Origin: JAVBTT01 sp031556035 | GTDB taxonomy: Bacteria; Bacillota; Clostridia; Oscillospirales; UBA929 | Direction of reading: 5' to 3' | Assembly: GCA_031556035.1 (NCBI GenBank) | Contig: JAVBTT010000001.1 | Coordinates: 62,001 to 126,000 of the forward strand | Length of the DNA stretch: 64,000 nucleotides | In this document: piece after piece, positions 17,120 through 25,346 of the stretch | Numbering within the stretch: position 1 is the stretch's first letter | How the letters are laid out: every line of letters begins with the position of its first letter | Notes under the pieces: model-generated | The model's input: only the letters and a program-made list of their open reading frames with translations | Database searches by the model: none | What the model was told of the DNA's origin: nothing | Position numbers and translations under genes: made by a program

Positions 17120-18484
17120 ATGGGAATTCTAAATATATCTTCAACCTCTTTCGAAATGCGCAATATTGCCGTTTGCGCTGCTCTTATATATCAAATCGTG
17201 TTAATGTACATAAAGTTTGGCCTGCACCTGCGCATGAGTGAGGTGAGGTTGCCGCTGCGCACTAGAGTTCTGTTCACCCTGTCCCTTGGGGGGCTCGTAT
17301 TCGTGGGGGACTTTTACAGGCTCGTGCTGGCGAACACCCCGGATGAACAAGCGTTGATACCAGTTGTGGCCTCGCTGCCGGGCGTGATTATTACCGTCAC
17401 GCTATGGCTGTATTTTGTCCGGACGCTTAAATTCGCGCCCATACATGCTCTGGAGGTGGCTGTATACACATATCTTTATTTTCAGACTGTTACAGGGGTG
17501 ACAAGACTACTGGGCGCCGTCTTCTTCGCACAGGATTCCTCTGCGATTGATTATTCTAAACATCTTGGCATGTATACGGCAAGCCTCGTTGTTTCAATAG
17601 CCTGCTATATAGGAATGTATCACATCCTCGAACTTAAACCTAAGTTCCTTATTTTTAAAGGCATGGACAGTGAAACAACCAAGAAAAGCATGATTTTCCC
17701 CATTTTTCAACTATGTTTCATTTATCTGTGTGCTGCCTATATCATGATTTTTATCCCTAAAACTGTGTCCGGGAGTTTAGTCAGCCTGTGTATGCTTCTC
17801 TTGTTTTCCGCGTTTTGTATTTCCTTAAACAGCAACCGCTACGCGCAAATGGACATTTGTGAAAAAGAGAGACAGATGGAATCCCTGTTCCACAGCCTGA
17901 ATCAGTTCAGCGCTATTAAGCATGACTTTTATAATATCCTGCAAACATATAACGGTTACTTTGAGCTTGGGGATTTGGAGGCGTGCAGGCGCTATCACAA
18001 ATCCCTTGTCGAAATAACGACTAGGGCGGGAGACTTGCTTGACCTGAGCCGCCGCGCCGTAGAGCACCCTGCCTTGATATCTCTCCTGCTCAATAAACAT
18101 GAGCGCGCCGAGAAGCTGAAAGTAAGCCTGAGCATTTCTTTGAGGTGTCCGCTCTCTCCGCTCCCTATCGAGGACATGGACATGTGCCGTATAATTGCGT
18201 GTTTGCTGGACAATGCCGTTGAGTCGGCAGCAGAAACCATGCAAAAAAAGGCGTCTTTTTGTATCGAGTGCAAAGACGGAGAGGGCATATGGATTACAAT
18301 CACTAACAGCTCGCTCAATCCAATCAGTGTTTCCAGCGTGTTCACCCCAGGCTTCACAAGCAAAAAAGGACACGAGGGAACCGGGCTTGCAAATGTAAAA
18401 AAAATAATTGAGAAGTATCCGGGCTGTGCATTGGAAATGAGCAACAGCAGTAACATTGTTATCGCACGGCTGAGGCTTTCATAG
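17120..18484 (+). CDS. Orphan AgrC-like (HPK10/GHKL) sensor histidine kinase
   Basis: A 454-residue membrane kinase. The ATG at 17120 has a strong GAAGGAGG site; an in-frame upstream ATG at 17012 lacks one. Residues about 1-235 hold six or so membrane segments. The phosphoacceptor region reads SAIKHDFYNILQ (His near 268), typical of peptide-pheromone sensors such as AgrC. The N-box LLDNAVESA (near 362) and G-box GHEGTGLANVKK (near 415) complete a GHKL ATPase. No LytTR regulator, AgrB protease or AgrD-like peptide gene lies alongside, so its partner must be elsewhere. The gene is more A/T-rich than the flagellar block and sits between palindromic elements B and A. What it senses cannot be told from the sequence. 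Confidence 0.88.
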   Translation: MGILNISSTSFEMRNIAVCAALIYQIVLMYIKFGLHLRMSEVRLPLRTRVLFTLSLGGLVFVGDFYRLVLANTPDEQALIPVVASLPGVIITVTLWLYFVRTLKFAPIHALEVAVYTYLYFQTVTGVTRLLGAVFFAQDSSAIDYSKHLGMYTASLVVSIACYIGMYHILELKPKFLIFKGMDSETTKKSMIFPIFQLCFIYLCAAYIMIFIPKTVSGSLVSLCMLLLFSAFCISLNSNRYAQMDICEKERQMESLFHSLNQFSAIKHDFYNILQTYNGYFELGDLEACRRYHKSLVEITTRAGDLLDLSRRAVEHPALISLLLNKHERAEKLKVSLSISLRCPLSPLPIEDMDMCRIIACLLDNAVESAAETMQKKASFCIECKDGEGIWITITNSSLNPISVSSVFTPGFTSKKGHEGTGLANVKKIIEKYPGCALEMSNSSNIVIARLRLS

Positions 18485-18545
18485 CGCACGAGCAGAGCCG
18501 ACTTTATTGAAAGCGACTCGGGGAATTCACACTTTTTTTGCCCTA

Positions 18546-18646
18546 ATACTAATACCTGTTAAAACCTTCCGTTCAGAAATTTGCAGAAGCTTGCGGTAGC
18601 AAGCTTCTGCAAATTAATACCGTCAGGTTTTAACAGGTATTAGTAT
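18546..18646. repeat. Palindromic intergenic element A (best-preserved copy)
   Basis: This 101-bp element has perfect 22-bp terminal inverted repeats (18546-18567 starting ATACTAATACCTGTTAAAA; 18625-18646 its complement). An internal perfect 17-bp stem AATTTGCAGAAGCTTGC (18578-18594) is closed by GGTA. It sits between the convergent kinase and DUF6470 genes and could terminate both. No open reading frame is present, so it is a MITE- or REP-like unit. Confidence 0.8.
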
Positions 18647-18667
18647 AATACTCCATCAATAGTATAA

Positions 18668-19276
18668 TTATATTGCCTCATCGACAGCCGAACCCATGCC
18701 TGTGCTGACCGGAAACTCCAGCTCAATGCCTGGCTCAACTGATATTTCAATATGCGGATAGCGCGACATCGTGATATTGACCTCATACGGGGTGTACTCG
18801 CTCTGACCCTCCACCCACTTCCAGTTGACCTGAACAGGCACTGGGGTCATGCTGATATCGACGGCTCCCTGGTCAACCTTTATATCGGGCCCGGCGGAAG
18901 GCATGGATGTGACCGTCAGACTGAAATCCTTGTTTCCTATCCGCGCGGCCTGCGACGCGACGGGATTCCCCCCGTCCTCGATCCTCAAAAACTCGAGCCC
19001 CTCCTGCGCTATCGTGCCTATTGAGTCTATGCCGTCCTGCAGCGCCCTGCTGAACGCGTCCAGGGCAAGCGGGATCGGCTTTTTCAGCCCCGCGCTGGCA
19101 AAGGCCGCTGTCTGGTCGATCCGCACCTTTGGGAGCTTTGTCCTCATCTGAAGCTGCGGCTCAACGTTGTCCTCCATGCTCATCTCAAAACGCCCCGGTT
19201 TGAGATCCAGCCTGGCGCGCGTAATGTCGATGGCAATCGAGCCCGAGGTCTGCGAGATAACAATCCTTGGCAGCAC
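18668..19276 (-). CDS. DUF6470 (YviE-like) flagellar-cluster protein
   Basis: About 202 residues from the GTG at 19276, which has AAGGAAG upstream; the ATG at 19297 has no ribosome site. The start LPRIVISQTSGSIAIDITRA and the block PKVRIDQTAAFASAGLKK are typical of DUF6470 proteins, which follow flgL in many Firmicutes as yviE does in Bacillus. The molecular role is unknown. No membrane segment or signal peptide is visible. It is the last gene of the minus-strand flagellar block; fliW and csrA, the usual next genes, are absent. Confidence 0.82.
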   Translation of the reverse strand: MLPRIVISQTSGSIAIDITRARLDLKPGRFEMSMEDNVEPQLQMRTKLPKVRIDQTAAFASAGLKKPIPLALDAFSRALQDGIDSIGTIAQEGLEFLRIEDGGNPVASQAARIGNKDFSLTVTSMPSAGPDIKVDQGAVDISMTPVPVQVNWKWVEGQSEYTPYEVNITMSRYPHIEISVEPGIELEFPVSTGMGSAVDEAI

Positions 19277-19412
19277 TTTTATCACTTCCTTGTGCATAAG
19301 ATTACTGTATTACGGCGGCCTTTCAGTTTTTCGGATGTTCCGGTATTCGAAATAAATAAGCCAGTCTCCGGCGGGAAATCCCGTCGGAGATTTGGCGCCG
19401 GGAACTATTGAA

Positions 19413-20348
19413 TTATCTCAGAAAATCCACGAGGGTTGGCTGTATCACACGCCCTCCCACATTCAGAGCCGCCCTGTAAACCGCCTCGGCCATTGAGAAA
19501 TGCATTATCGTTTCGGCCTGGTCAAGATCCTCCACATCGGATTTCATCTGGGTGTAGTTGATGTTGTCCTGCGCGAAGCGGTTCTCCATAAGCTCAATAC
19601 GACTGGCGCGCCCGCCGACCTCCGCGAGGTTTGTAAGAACGTCCTTCTGCAGATCCTGCATGGTGCCGATAAAGGGCTGTATGCTCTCATTGTTGCAGGT
19701 TTCAGGATCCATCAGCGTCTGATAGAACATGGTCATCTGATGGTATATGTTCTTTTCCTCTCCAACTCCCATAAACTGGTTGGCGGAGATGCCCACATCA
19801 AAATCCAGGGCAAAGTTGAGCTCATAGAATATGTGCTCGTCGTCCCCGTTGCCGTATACCATGCTCTGCCCGTTGACCTCAATGTCGCCGGTCTCGGGAT
19901 CGGTCACAAACGGGGCCAGGGATACGTTGTATCCGCCGAACACGTACTTTGATCCCAGGGAAGTGTTAGCCAGGGTTTCGACTTGATCCCTGAGCTGTCC
20001 GATCTCCTCGGCAATGGCCTGCCTGTCGTCGTCCGCGAGCACGTCGTTGGCAGCGTAGGTGGCCAGCTCAAACGAGCGTTTTATTATCGTGTTCATCTCG
20101 TTCAGCGCGGACTCGGTGTGCGTGAGCCAGGCGTTGGCGTCCTGGAGGTTCTTCTGGTACTGCTCTATATCGTTTAGCTTGCCCTTGGCGTCCACAAGCT
20201 TGACCACGCTGACCGGATCGTCCGACAGCCTGACGAGCTTGCGGTTTGTCGCGAGCTGCTGCTGGTAATTGCTCATGCGCTTGGTGTTCATCTGCAGGTT
20301 GCGGTTGAAGCTGCTGATCATCATGCCGTTTGTAATGCGCTGCGCCAT
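19413..20348 (-). CDS. flgL: Flagellar hook-filament junction protein FlgL
   Basis: A 311-residue flagellin-like adaptor joining hook and filament. The N-terminus MAQRITNGMMISSFNRNLQMNTKRMSNYQ and LVRLSDDPVSVVKL, plus the C-terminal RIELMENRFAQDNINY, VEDLDQAETIMHFSMAEAVYRAALNVGGRVIQPTLVDFL, match the family. It follows flgK after an 87-base gap containing a strong hairpin, which could reduce flgL transcription relative to flgK. The ribosome site (GGAAGG, 11 bases away) is modest. Confidence 0.96.
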   Translation of the reverse strand: MAQRITNGMMISSFNRNLQMNTKRMSNYQQQLATNRKLVRLSDDPVSVVKLVDAKGKLNDIEQYQKNLQDANAWLTHTESALNEMNTIIKRSFELATYAANDVLADDDRQAIAEEIGQLRDQVETLANTSLGSKYVFGGYNVSLAPFVTDPETGDIEVNGQSMVYGNGDDEHIFYELNFALDFDVGISANQFMGVGEEKNIYHQMTMFYQTLMDPETCNNESIQPFIGTMQDLQKDVLTNLAEVGGRASRIELMENRFAQDNINYTQMKSDVEDLDQAETIMHFSMAEAVYRAALNVGGRVIQPTLVDFLR

Positions 20349-20393
20349 ACAAGACCATGCCTTCCCGGGCGGACAGCCCTATTCGTATTGGTT

Positions 20394-20428
20394 ATATATT
20401 GTCCCCGCCGGAGGCGGGGACAATATAT
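20394..20428 (-). terminator. Perfect 16-bp hairpin between flgK and flgL
   Basis: ATATATTGTCCCCGCC and GGCGGGGACAATATAT form a perfect stem with a 3-base loop, eight bases past the flgK stop and about 45 before flgL. It resembles an intrinsic terminator inside the operon and could attenuate flgL or stabilise flgK mRNA. Confidence 0.65.
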
Positions 20429-20435
20429 TTTAAAA

Positions 20436-22025
20436 TTATAAACCTACCCGTCCAGTCCCGTTTATCAGCTTGTCGAGCGCCTCGTCGAGAGTTGTTATCG
20501 CGCGGGCCGACGAGTTGTAGGCGTGCTGGAACTTTATCAGGTTTGTCATCTCCTCGTCCACGCTGACGCCCATGACCGAAACCCTTTGCGACTCAATGCT
20601 GTCCAGCAGGACGAGCTGGCTTGACTCCATATTGTTGGAATGCGACACCTCGGAGGCGAGGTTGCCCAGGAAGTTCTTGAAGTAGCCCTCGTAGCTCCCC
20701 ACGTCGTCGAGGTCGGTGCGCTCCTTTATGCCCTTTATCAGGTCAAGTATGTTGAGGTTGTTGCCGGTCTGGAGGTGGCTGTCCGAGTCCAGAGTCACAT
20801 ACTCGCCGGACGCCGCTATGTTGAAGACGCTGAGCAGGATGTCGTCCGAGAGGGATATCGTGGCCGCGGTCTGCCCGTCAGGGCTGAAGAAGTTTATTCC
20901 TGTGAGCGAGTCGGAGGCCGAGTTCTGATTGGAATAGGGCATTGTATAGCCCTGGGTATGTATAGCGTTAAGCTCTGTGACAAGCGAGCTGACCATTGTA
21001 TTGAGCTGATTGAGGAAGTATGGTATGCCCTGGCTGTCCATCTCGCTTCCGTCGCGCATATCCACGTAGCTTTTGAGCATACCGTGGTTCAGTCCCTCAA
21101 TATCCCCGGAAAACAGGGCTGCGCCGGAGGCCAGGTATACGTTGTGCGTCTCAATCGCCGGATCGTTGTTGTCCGCGATCTCGTTCATGCCGGTTTCCGG
21201 CTCAAATGTCAGGTAGAACGCCTCGTCGTGCGAGCAGAGCAGGTTGTCCAGGTAGTCATCTCCAGCGCCCAGCCCTGCGTATACGTTCATCTTGGTCACT
21301 TCAACCCCGTACAGGTTGTAGAGCGGGGGATCAAAGCTCTCCTCGGTGTATGTTATATCCATCATGCTTGACAGCTTGTCGAGTACCAGATTGCGCTCGT
21401 CGCGCAGGTCGTTGGCGACAGAGCCGCCGAGCTCGAAGCGGAATATTTTCTGATTCAGGCTGGCCAGCTCTCCGATGAGGTCGTTGGTGCCCTTGACCTG
21501 CGCCACCAGGTTTGTGTCCTGCTGGGCCATCAGGGACGTGAGCTGGTCGTGATACATATGAAAAGTCTCGGCCAGCTTCTTGGCCTCCGACATCACGTTT
21601 GTGCGTATGGCCTCGTCGGTCGTGTTCTTGGACAGCTCCTGAAGCGAGTTGAAGAAGCTGTTCATAACCCCGTTCAGGCTGGTCTCGTCGGTCGCGTTGA
21701 ACACGTCCTCGACATAGTAAAGCGCGGACGACCGCGTCTCCCAATAGGAGGATTTTGAGTACTCCGTGCGGTACTGCTGATCCAGGAACCTGTCGCGTAT
21801 CTGATCCAGGGACAGTGTCTCGACTCCGTCGCCAACCTTGCCGCGCACGGTGGTGGAAAACTGGTTGTACGCCCCCTTGGGATCACAGGCCGAGGTTATG
21901 TAGCGCTGGCGGGAGTAACCCACCGTGTTGGCGTTGGCGACGTTATGGCTGGTGACGTCTATCTGGCGCTGCGATATAAACAAGCCCTTGCTGGCTATGT
22001 TGAGTCCGGCGAAAGTCGATCTCAT
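20436..22025 (-). CDS. flgK: Flagellar hook-associated protein FlgK
   Basis: A 529-residue junction protein with the rod/hook-family N-terminus (RSTFAGLNIASKGLFISQRQIDVTSHNVANANTVGYSRQ) and the conserved C-terminus (VSVDEEMTNLIKFQHAYNSSARAITTLDEALDKLIN). The central variable region is complete and the length is normal. It is capped onto the hook before flagellin is exported. It starts six bases after the flgN stop with an AAGGTG ribosome site, consistent with FlgN being its export chaperone. Confidence 0.97.
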   Translation of the reverse strand: MRSTFAGLNIASKGLFISQRQIDVTSHNVANANTVGYSRQRYITSACDPKGAYNQFSTTVRGKVGDGVETLSLDQIRDRFLDQQYRTEYSKSSYWETRSSALYYVEDVFNATDETSLNGVMNSFFNSLQELSKNTTDEAIRTNVMSEAKKLAETFHMYHDQLTSLMAQQDTNLVAQVKGTNDLIGELASLNQKIFRFELGGSVANDLRDERNLVLDKLSSMMDITYTEESFDPPLYNLYGVEVTKMNVYAGLGAGDDYLDNLLCSHDEAFYLTFEPETGMNEIADNNDPAIETHNVYLASGAALFSGDIEGLNHGMLKSYVDMRDGSEMDSQGIPYFLNQLNTMVSSLVTELNAIHTQGYTMPYSNQNSASDSLTGINFFSPDGQTAATISLSDDILLSVFNIAASGEYVTLDSDSHLQTGNNLNILDLIKGIKERTDLDDVGSYEGYFKNFLGNLASEVSHSNNMESSQLVLLDSIESQRVSVMGVSVDEEMTNLIKFQHAYNSSARAITTLDEALDKLINGTGRVGL

Positions 22026-22031
22026 TGGCTG

Positions 22032-22541
22032 TCACACCTTCTGATCATAAAGATTAAGGCGGGGCCTGTCCGGCCTGCCGTCCTCCCCCTGCGCTCCGTA
22101 TGTGGCGGAGCCCGAGCCGGGAGTCATGCTGTCCATCACGAACTGCACGTATTTAAGCCTTGATTCGATGAGCTGGCGGTTGATCTCGTTTAACGCGCGA
22201 AGCTGAGCTATCAGCTCCGGAAGAGTGCCCTGCAGCTCATCCAGCCTGTCCCTGTCCTCCTGCGTGGAGGCGAGATAGGCAAAGCTCTGAAGACTTGCGT
22301 CCTTTTTGCCGGAAAGCTGGCACAGCGCCATAACGCACTTCGCGCGGGCGCGTTCCCTGTCCTGTATCCTGGCCACGAGCGCCTGCTCGTCCCGCACAAT
22401 TCTGTTTATCGATTCAAGGGCGCTGCTAACGATAGCTTCCTTCTTCTTCCCCGAAAGCTCGAGCAGCGCCTTGTAAATCTCTTTTTCCTCTGTCAATATG
22501 TCGAGCAGTTGCTTGAACAAACTCTCCATACGGTAAGCCAT
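22032..22541 (-). CDS. flgN: FlgN-family export chaperone
   Basis: About 169 residues from the ATG at 22541 (MAYRMESLFKQLLDILTEEKEIYKALLELSGKKKEAIV), which gives the usual FlgN N-terminus; an in-frame ATG at 22586 adds 15 residues with no ribosome site or homology. The body is helical and charged (LNRIVRDEQALVARIQDRERAR, LRALNEINRQLIESRLKYVQFVMDSM), as in FlgN/YvyG proteins that hold FlgK and FlgL for export. It lies between flgM and flgK, the conserved Bacillus/Clostridium position. The start choice is uncertain. Confidence 0.85.
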   Translation of the reverse strand: MAYRMESLFKQLLDILTEEKEIYKALLELSGKKKEAIVSSALESINRIVRDEQALVARIQDRERARAKCVMALCQLSGKKDASLQSFAYLASTQEDRDRLDELQGTLPELIAQLRALNEINRQLIESRLKYVQFVMDSMTPGSGSATYGAQGEDGRPDRPRLNLYDQKV

Positions 22542-22616
22542 TTCTCCAGCGACATACAAATTTTTGGCGCAATCCGCCTGTCCCATCGCTGGCGGGACGG
22601 AAATCTGCTGCCTGTA

Positions 22617-22895
22617 TTACTTGACCTCTGAAAGCATCTTGTCCGCGAGGACACGGGCATCGACCCTGTAGGTGCCGTTGTTAATGCTCTCCTGGAGTTC
22701 CCTGACTTTGTCGGTTCTGATCTCCGGAGCGTCCTTAACGGCGCGCAAGGCGGTCTCAAAGGAACGCGAGGACTGGGAAATGTCCAGCTTGTCGGCGCCC
22801 TCAATTGTGACAGCCTGCTTGGACACGGCCTTTTGCACATTGTTGTAGCGGGACACCCCTGACATCGGGACAGACCCTCCAATTTTAAGATTCAT
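22617..22895 (-). CDS. flgM: Anti-sigma factor FlgM
   Basis: A 92-residue protein from the ATG at 22895, which has a strong AGGAGGA site; a longer in-frame start is not supported. The C-terminal half (DKLDISQSSRSFETALRAVKD, IRTDKVRELQESINNGTYRVDARVLADKMLSEV) is the sigma-binding region of FlgM. FlgM holds SigD inactive until it is exported through the completed hook. A sigma-D-like promoter lies directly upstream, giving the usual feedback loop with sigD at 26421. Confidence 0.93.
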   Translation of the reverse strand: MNLKIGGSVPMSGVSRYNNVQKAVSKQAVTIEGADKLDISQSSRSFETALRAVKDAPEIRTDKVRELQESINNGTYRVDARVLADKMLSEVK

Positions 22896-22941
22896 TATTG
22901 CTTCCTCCTTCGCGACGCTGTGATTTTCTCTTACAATTCTT

Positions 22942-22968
22942 ATATCGATAATTTTTAACAAAGCTTTA
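22942..22968 (-). promoter_or_regulatory. Sigma-D promoter of flgM-flgN-flgK-flgL
   Basis: On the minus strand TAAA (22965-22968), 15 bases, then ATCGATAT (22942-22949), against consensus TAAA-N15-GCCGATAT. The -35 side reads TAAAGCTT, identical to the flagellin promoter. It lies about 47 bases before the flgM start. Confidence 0.7.
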
Positions 22969-22981
22969 ACTGGTAAAATAT

Positions 22982-23401
22982 TTATTTTTTTCTAAAATCC
23001 ACATGCATTCTTGCTCCGGGACGGCTTTCCGGAGCCTTATCCCTCGTGTCCTGCCTCGGTGAAATCGTTTTCGCCGCCGACTGAAGCTGACCCTTCATGC
23101 TCGCCGTGCACGCTTCGCAATAACGCCCCGAGCGAATCGGCTGTCCGCAGGCCTCGCACTTGAGCAGGGCCGCGTTCTCCGCCGACAATATCAGCCGCCC
23201 CTCCCTGAGCCACCTTGAGATGAGGGCGCTGTCCGCGCCGGTTTCCTCACGGATTTCGTCAATGCTTGAGCTGGGATTCTCGTAAATAAAATTTCGCACC
23301 GCTTTAAAGAGCCTTTCCTCCTCATCAACGCATGACGGACATATCGGACTGCCAATATATTGAAAAAGCTTTCTACAGCTGCGGCATTGACGCACATCCA
23401 T
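22982..23401 (-). CDS. yvyF: YvyF-like flagellar-region zinc-ribbon protein
   Basis: A 139-residue protein with two Cys clusters, CRSCRKLFQYIGSPICPSC (residues 6-24) and CEACGQPIRSGRYCEAC (about 81-97), likely zinc ribbons. Between them is a helix-turn-helix-like segment (SSIDEIREETGADSALISRWLREGRL). This matches the TIGR03826/YvyF family found directly upstream of flgM in Bacillus. Function is not established; a regulatory role is inferred from the fold. GAGGAGGGG precedes the ATG. Confidence 0.88.
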   Translation of the reverse strand: MDVRQCRSCRKLFQYIGSPICPSCVDEEERLFKAVRNFIYENPSSSIDEIREETGADSALISRWLREGRLILSAENAALLKCEACGQPIRSGRYCEACTASMKGQLQSAAKTISPRQDTRDKAPESRPGARMHVDFRKK

Positions 23402-23471
23402 GACGACCCCTCCTCATACTAAAAAGCTGCCGCGCCGCCGGACAGTCAGCTCCGGCCAATGGCGTAATAAT

Positions 23472-23499
23472 ATATCGGTATATGGCGGCAAATTCTTGA
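23472..23499 (-). promoter_or_regulatory. Possible sigma-D promoter of yvyF
   Basis: On the minus strand TCAA (23496-23499), 16 bases, then ACCGATAT (23472-23479). The -10 matches seven of eight consensus positions; the -35 matches three of four. It is plausible but weaker than the flgM and flhO promoters. Confidence 0.42.
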
Positions 23500-23528
23500 T
23501 ATTAAAATATTAACTTAATTGGTAATTT

Positions 23529-24332
23529 TTATTGCCTGATGTTGTTGACCTGCTGCATCATCTGATCCGCTGTGGTTACGCAGCGCGCGGCCAGCTGGTA
23601 GGCCCGCTGGGCGCGTATCAGGCGGGTGACCTCCTCGGCGTAATCGACATTTGAGCTCTCAAGCCCGCTTCCCCGCACGGTCGCGGCGGCCTCGGCCTCT
23701 TCCCCGCTGTTTGCGGTGGTCATGTAGAGATTGTCCCCGACGGCCGCAAGCCCCTGCCTGTTTGTGAAGTCCATAAGGCCGAGACGGGCAATCTCAGTGA
23801 CCTCTCCCTGGGAGCTTGTCTCGGTCAGAAACCCCTCCTGGCTTACGGAAAGCGCCTCCGGATTATTGATAAATATCCTGTCTCCGTCCGCGCTCAAAAT
23901 ATAGCGGCCTGACGCGTCCACCAGGTATCCGCCCTCGCCGCTCCCCTCTTCAGGGGAGATATAGAAATTGCCCGAGCGGGTGTAGAGCATTTCGTCCATG
24001 CCCTCGTTTTCCTCCAGGGGGTTGGGGTTTTCCACCATAAAAAAGCCGTTCCCCTCAAGCGCGAAGTCTAGCGTCCTTCCCGTTTCGCGCACGGCGCCCT
24101 GAAGAAACAGCTTGGCGACCTGATACTCAATGGCACCCGCGCCACGCTGGAGGTTCTTCTGCGGGGAATTGTCGGTGGGGCTCTGCATCCTGAGATAAAG
24201 GCAGTCCTGAAAATCAAAGCGGGACGCCTTGAAGCCGTCGGTGTTTACGTTCGCAACGTTGTTGGATATAACGTCGATATTTTTCTGCTGCCCGGTCAGC
24301 CCGGAAGCCCCCGTATATAAAGATTGAATCAT
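23529..24332 (-). CDS. flhP: Flagellar hook-basal body (distal rod) protein, FlhP/FlgG type
   Basis: A 267-residue rod protein with the family N-terminus MIQSLYTGASGLTGQQKNIDVISNNVANVNTDGFKASR, a middle block (LDFALEGNGFFMVENP, LYTRSGNFYISPEEGSGEGGYLVDASGRYIL) and the C-terminal SNVDYAEEVTRLIRAQRAYQLAARCVTTADQMMQ. Two such genes occur in tandem as in Bacillus flhO-flhP, supporting this name over flgG, which usually sits in the early operon missing here. Confidence 0.9.
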   Translation of the reverse strand: MIQSLYTGASGLTGQQKNIDVISNNVANVNTDGFKASRFDFQDCLYLRMQSPTDNSPQKNLQRGAGAIEYQVAKLFLQGAVRETGRTLDFALEGNGFFMVENPNPLEENEGMDEMLYTRSGNFYISPEEGSGEGGYLVDASGRYILSADGDRIFINNPEALSVSQEGFLTETSSQGEVTEIARLGLMDFTNRQGLAAVGDNLYMTTANSGEEAEAAATVRGSGLESSNVDYAEEVTRLIRAQRAYQLAARCVTTADQMMQQVNNIRQ

Positions 24333-24377
24333 TTATATAATGGTTCCTTTCTGTAAGGCGTATAAGGAGTGTTGGGC

Positions 24378-24450
24378 ATTGTCAAGCTCCGCACGGCCTG
24401 CCGCTCCGGTTTTGCTTTCGCCCGCCTTGCGGGCTGCCGCTAACGCCTAC
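24378..24450 (-). repeat. Partial copy of the gene-3'-end repeat
   Basis: Read on the minus strand it begins at the flhO stop codon and ends CGGAGCTTGACAAT. It aligns with the 3' half of the 155-bp unit at 53854-54163 and with the end of the 47672-47833 copy (GGCGTTAGCGGCAG..., ...GGAGC..., GGAGCTTGACA). It contains a GCCCGC / GCGGGC stem. The orientation relative to the upstream gene is the same as in the other copies. Confidence 0.6.
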
Positions 24451-25301
24451 ACTCTCGCTATATCATTAACCGTTCGCCCAAGCGACTCGTCGTACATGCG
24501 CACCACCCGCTGATTAAGCTCAAAGGCTCGATACGCCTCCATCATCCGGACGGTCTCAGTCGCCACGTCCACATTGGACGCCTCAAGGAAAAACTGCTGA
24601 ACCTCCGCCCTCACGTCGATCGGTTCGGCCGGGATCTCCTCGCCGTCCTCGTCGAGCGCGCCCACCGCGGTAAAAAGATTGCCGCCCGCCTTTCGCAGCA
24701 CGTTCTGATCCTCAAAGGCCACAATCCGCAGTGTGTCGATATACTCGCCGCCAACCGTGATGTTGCCCTCGGCGTCCACCGTGAAGTCGCTCGTACCGAC
24801 CATTATGTTTCCGCCCTGACCCTGCACATAGTAGCCCGTGGGGGTCACAAGATAGCCCTCTGCGTCGACGTTGAAGTTGCCGGCCCTCGTGAAGCGCTCC
24901 TCGGCCTCGCCATAGTCATAATCAGGCTCGTAGTCCGGATCCGCGCGCTCCTCGGCCGTGGGCGGGATAAGAGTTTTCGGGGTATACTCCACCACGAAAT
25001 AGCAGCCCTCATTTGCCAGCGCCATATCGGTGGCGTTGCTGGAGGCGGTCAGGCTGCCCTGCTGAAACACCGAGTAGATTGTGTCGATGTGGATACCGGT
25101 GTTGTGCGGCCCCACCATGCTGTACTGGTAGACCGACGGATCGTTGATACGGCTGATGAGCATGTCGCGGAAGCTCTGCGTGACCATGACGTCCTGCTTG
25201 TAGCCGACCGTCTCCACGTTCACCATGTTGTTGGTTATCACGTCCATGCGCCTGTTCTGAGCAATCATGGCGGTCCCTGCCGTGTACAAGCCTCTGAGCA
25301 T
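24447..25301 (-). CDS. flhO: Flagellar hook-basal body (rod) protein, FlhO/FlgF type
   Basis: A 284-residue rod protein. The N-terminus MLRGLYTAGTAMIAQNRRMDVITNNMVNVETVGYKQD and the C-terminus SNVDVATETVRMMEAYRAFELNQRVVRMYDESLGRTVNDIA are typical. The middle has TDMALANEGCYFVVEYTPK and FTRAGNFNVDAEGYLVTPTGYYVQGQ, with a short acidic insert (ADPDYEPDYDYGEAEE). A near-consensus sigma-D promoter lies 46 bases upstream, so flhO-flhP form a late or middle transcription unit. Confidence 0.92.
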   Translation of the reverse strand: MLRGLYTAGTAMIAQNRRMDVITNNMVNVETVGYKQDVMVTQSFRDMLISRINDPSVYQYSMVGPHNTGIHIDTIYSVFQQGSLTASSNATDMALANEGCYFVVEYTPKTLIPPTAEERADPDYEPDYDYGEAEERFTRAGNFNVDAEGYLVTPTGYYVQGQGGNIMVGTSDFTVDAEGNITVGGEYIDTLRIVAFEDQNVLRKAGGNLFTAVGALDEDGEEIPAEPIDVRAEVQQFFLEASNVDVATETVRMMEAYRAFELNQRVVRMYDESLGRTVNDIARV

Positions 25302-25346
25302 TGTATACCTCCCGGGTGTAATCCTGCCACCTGGCGCTATCCTCTA

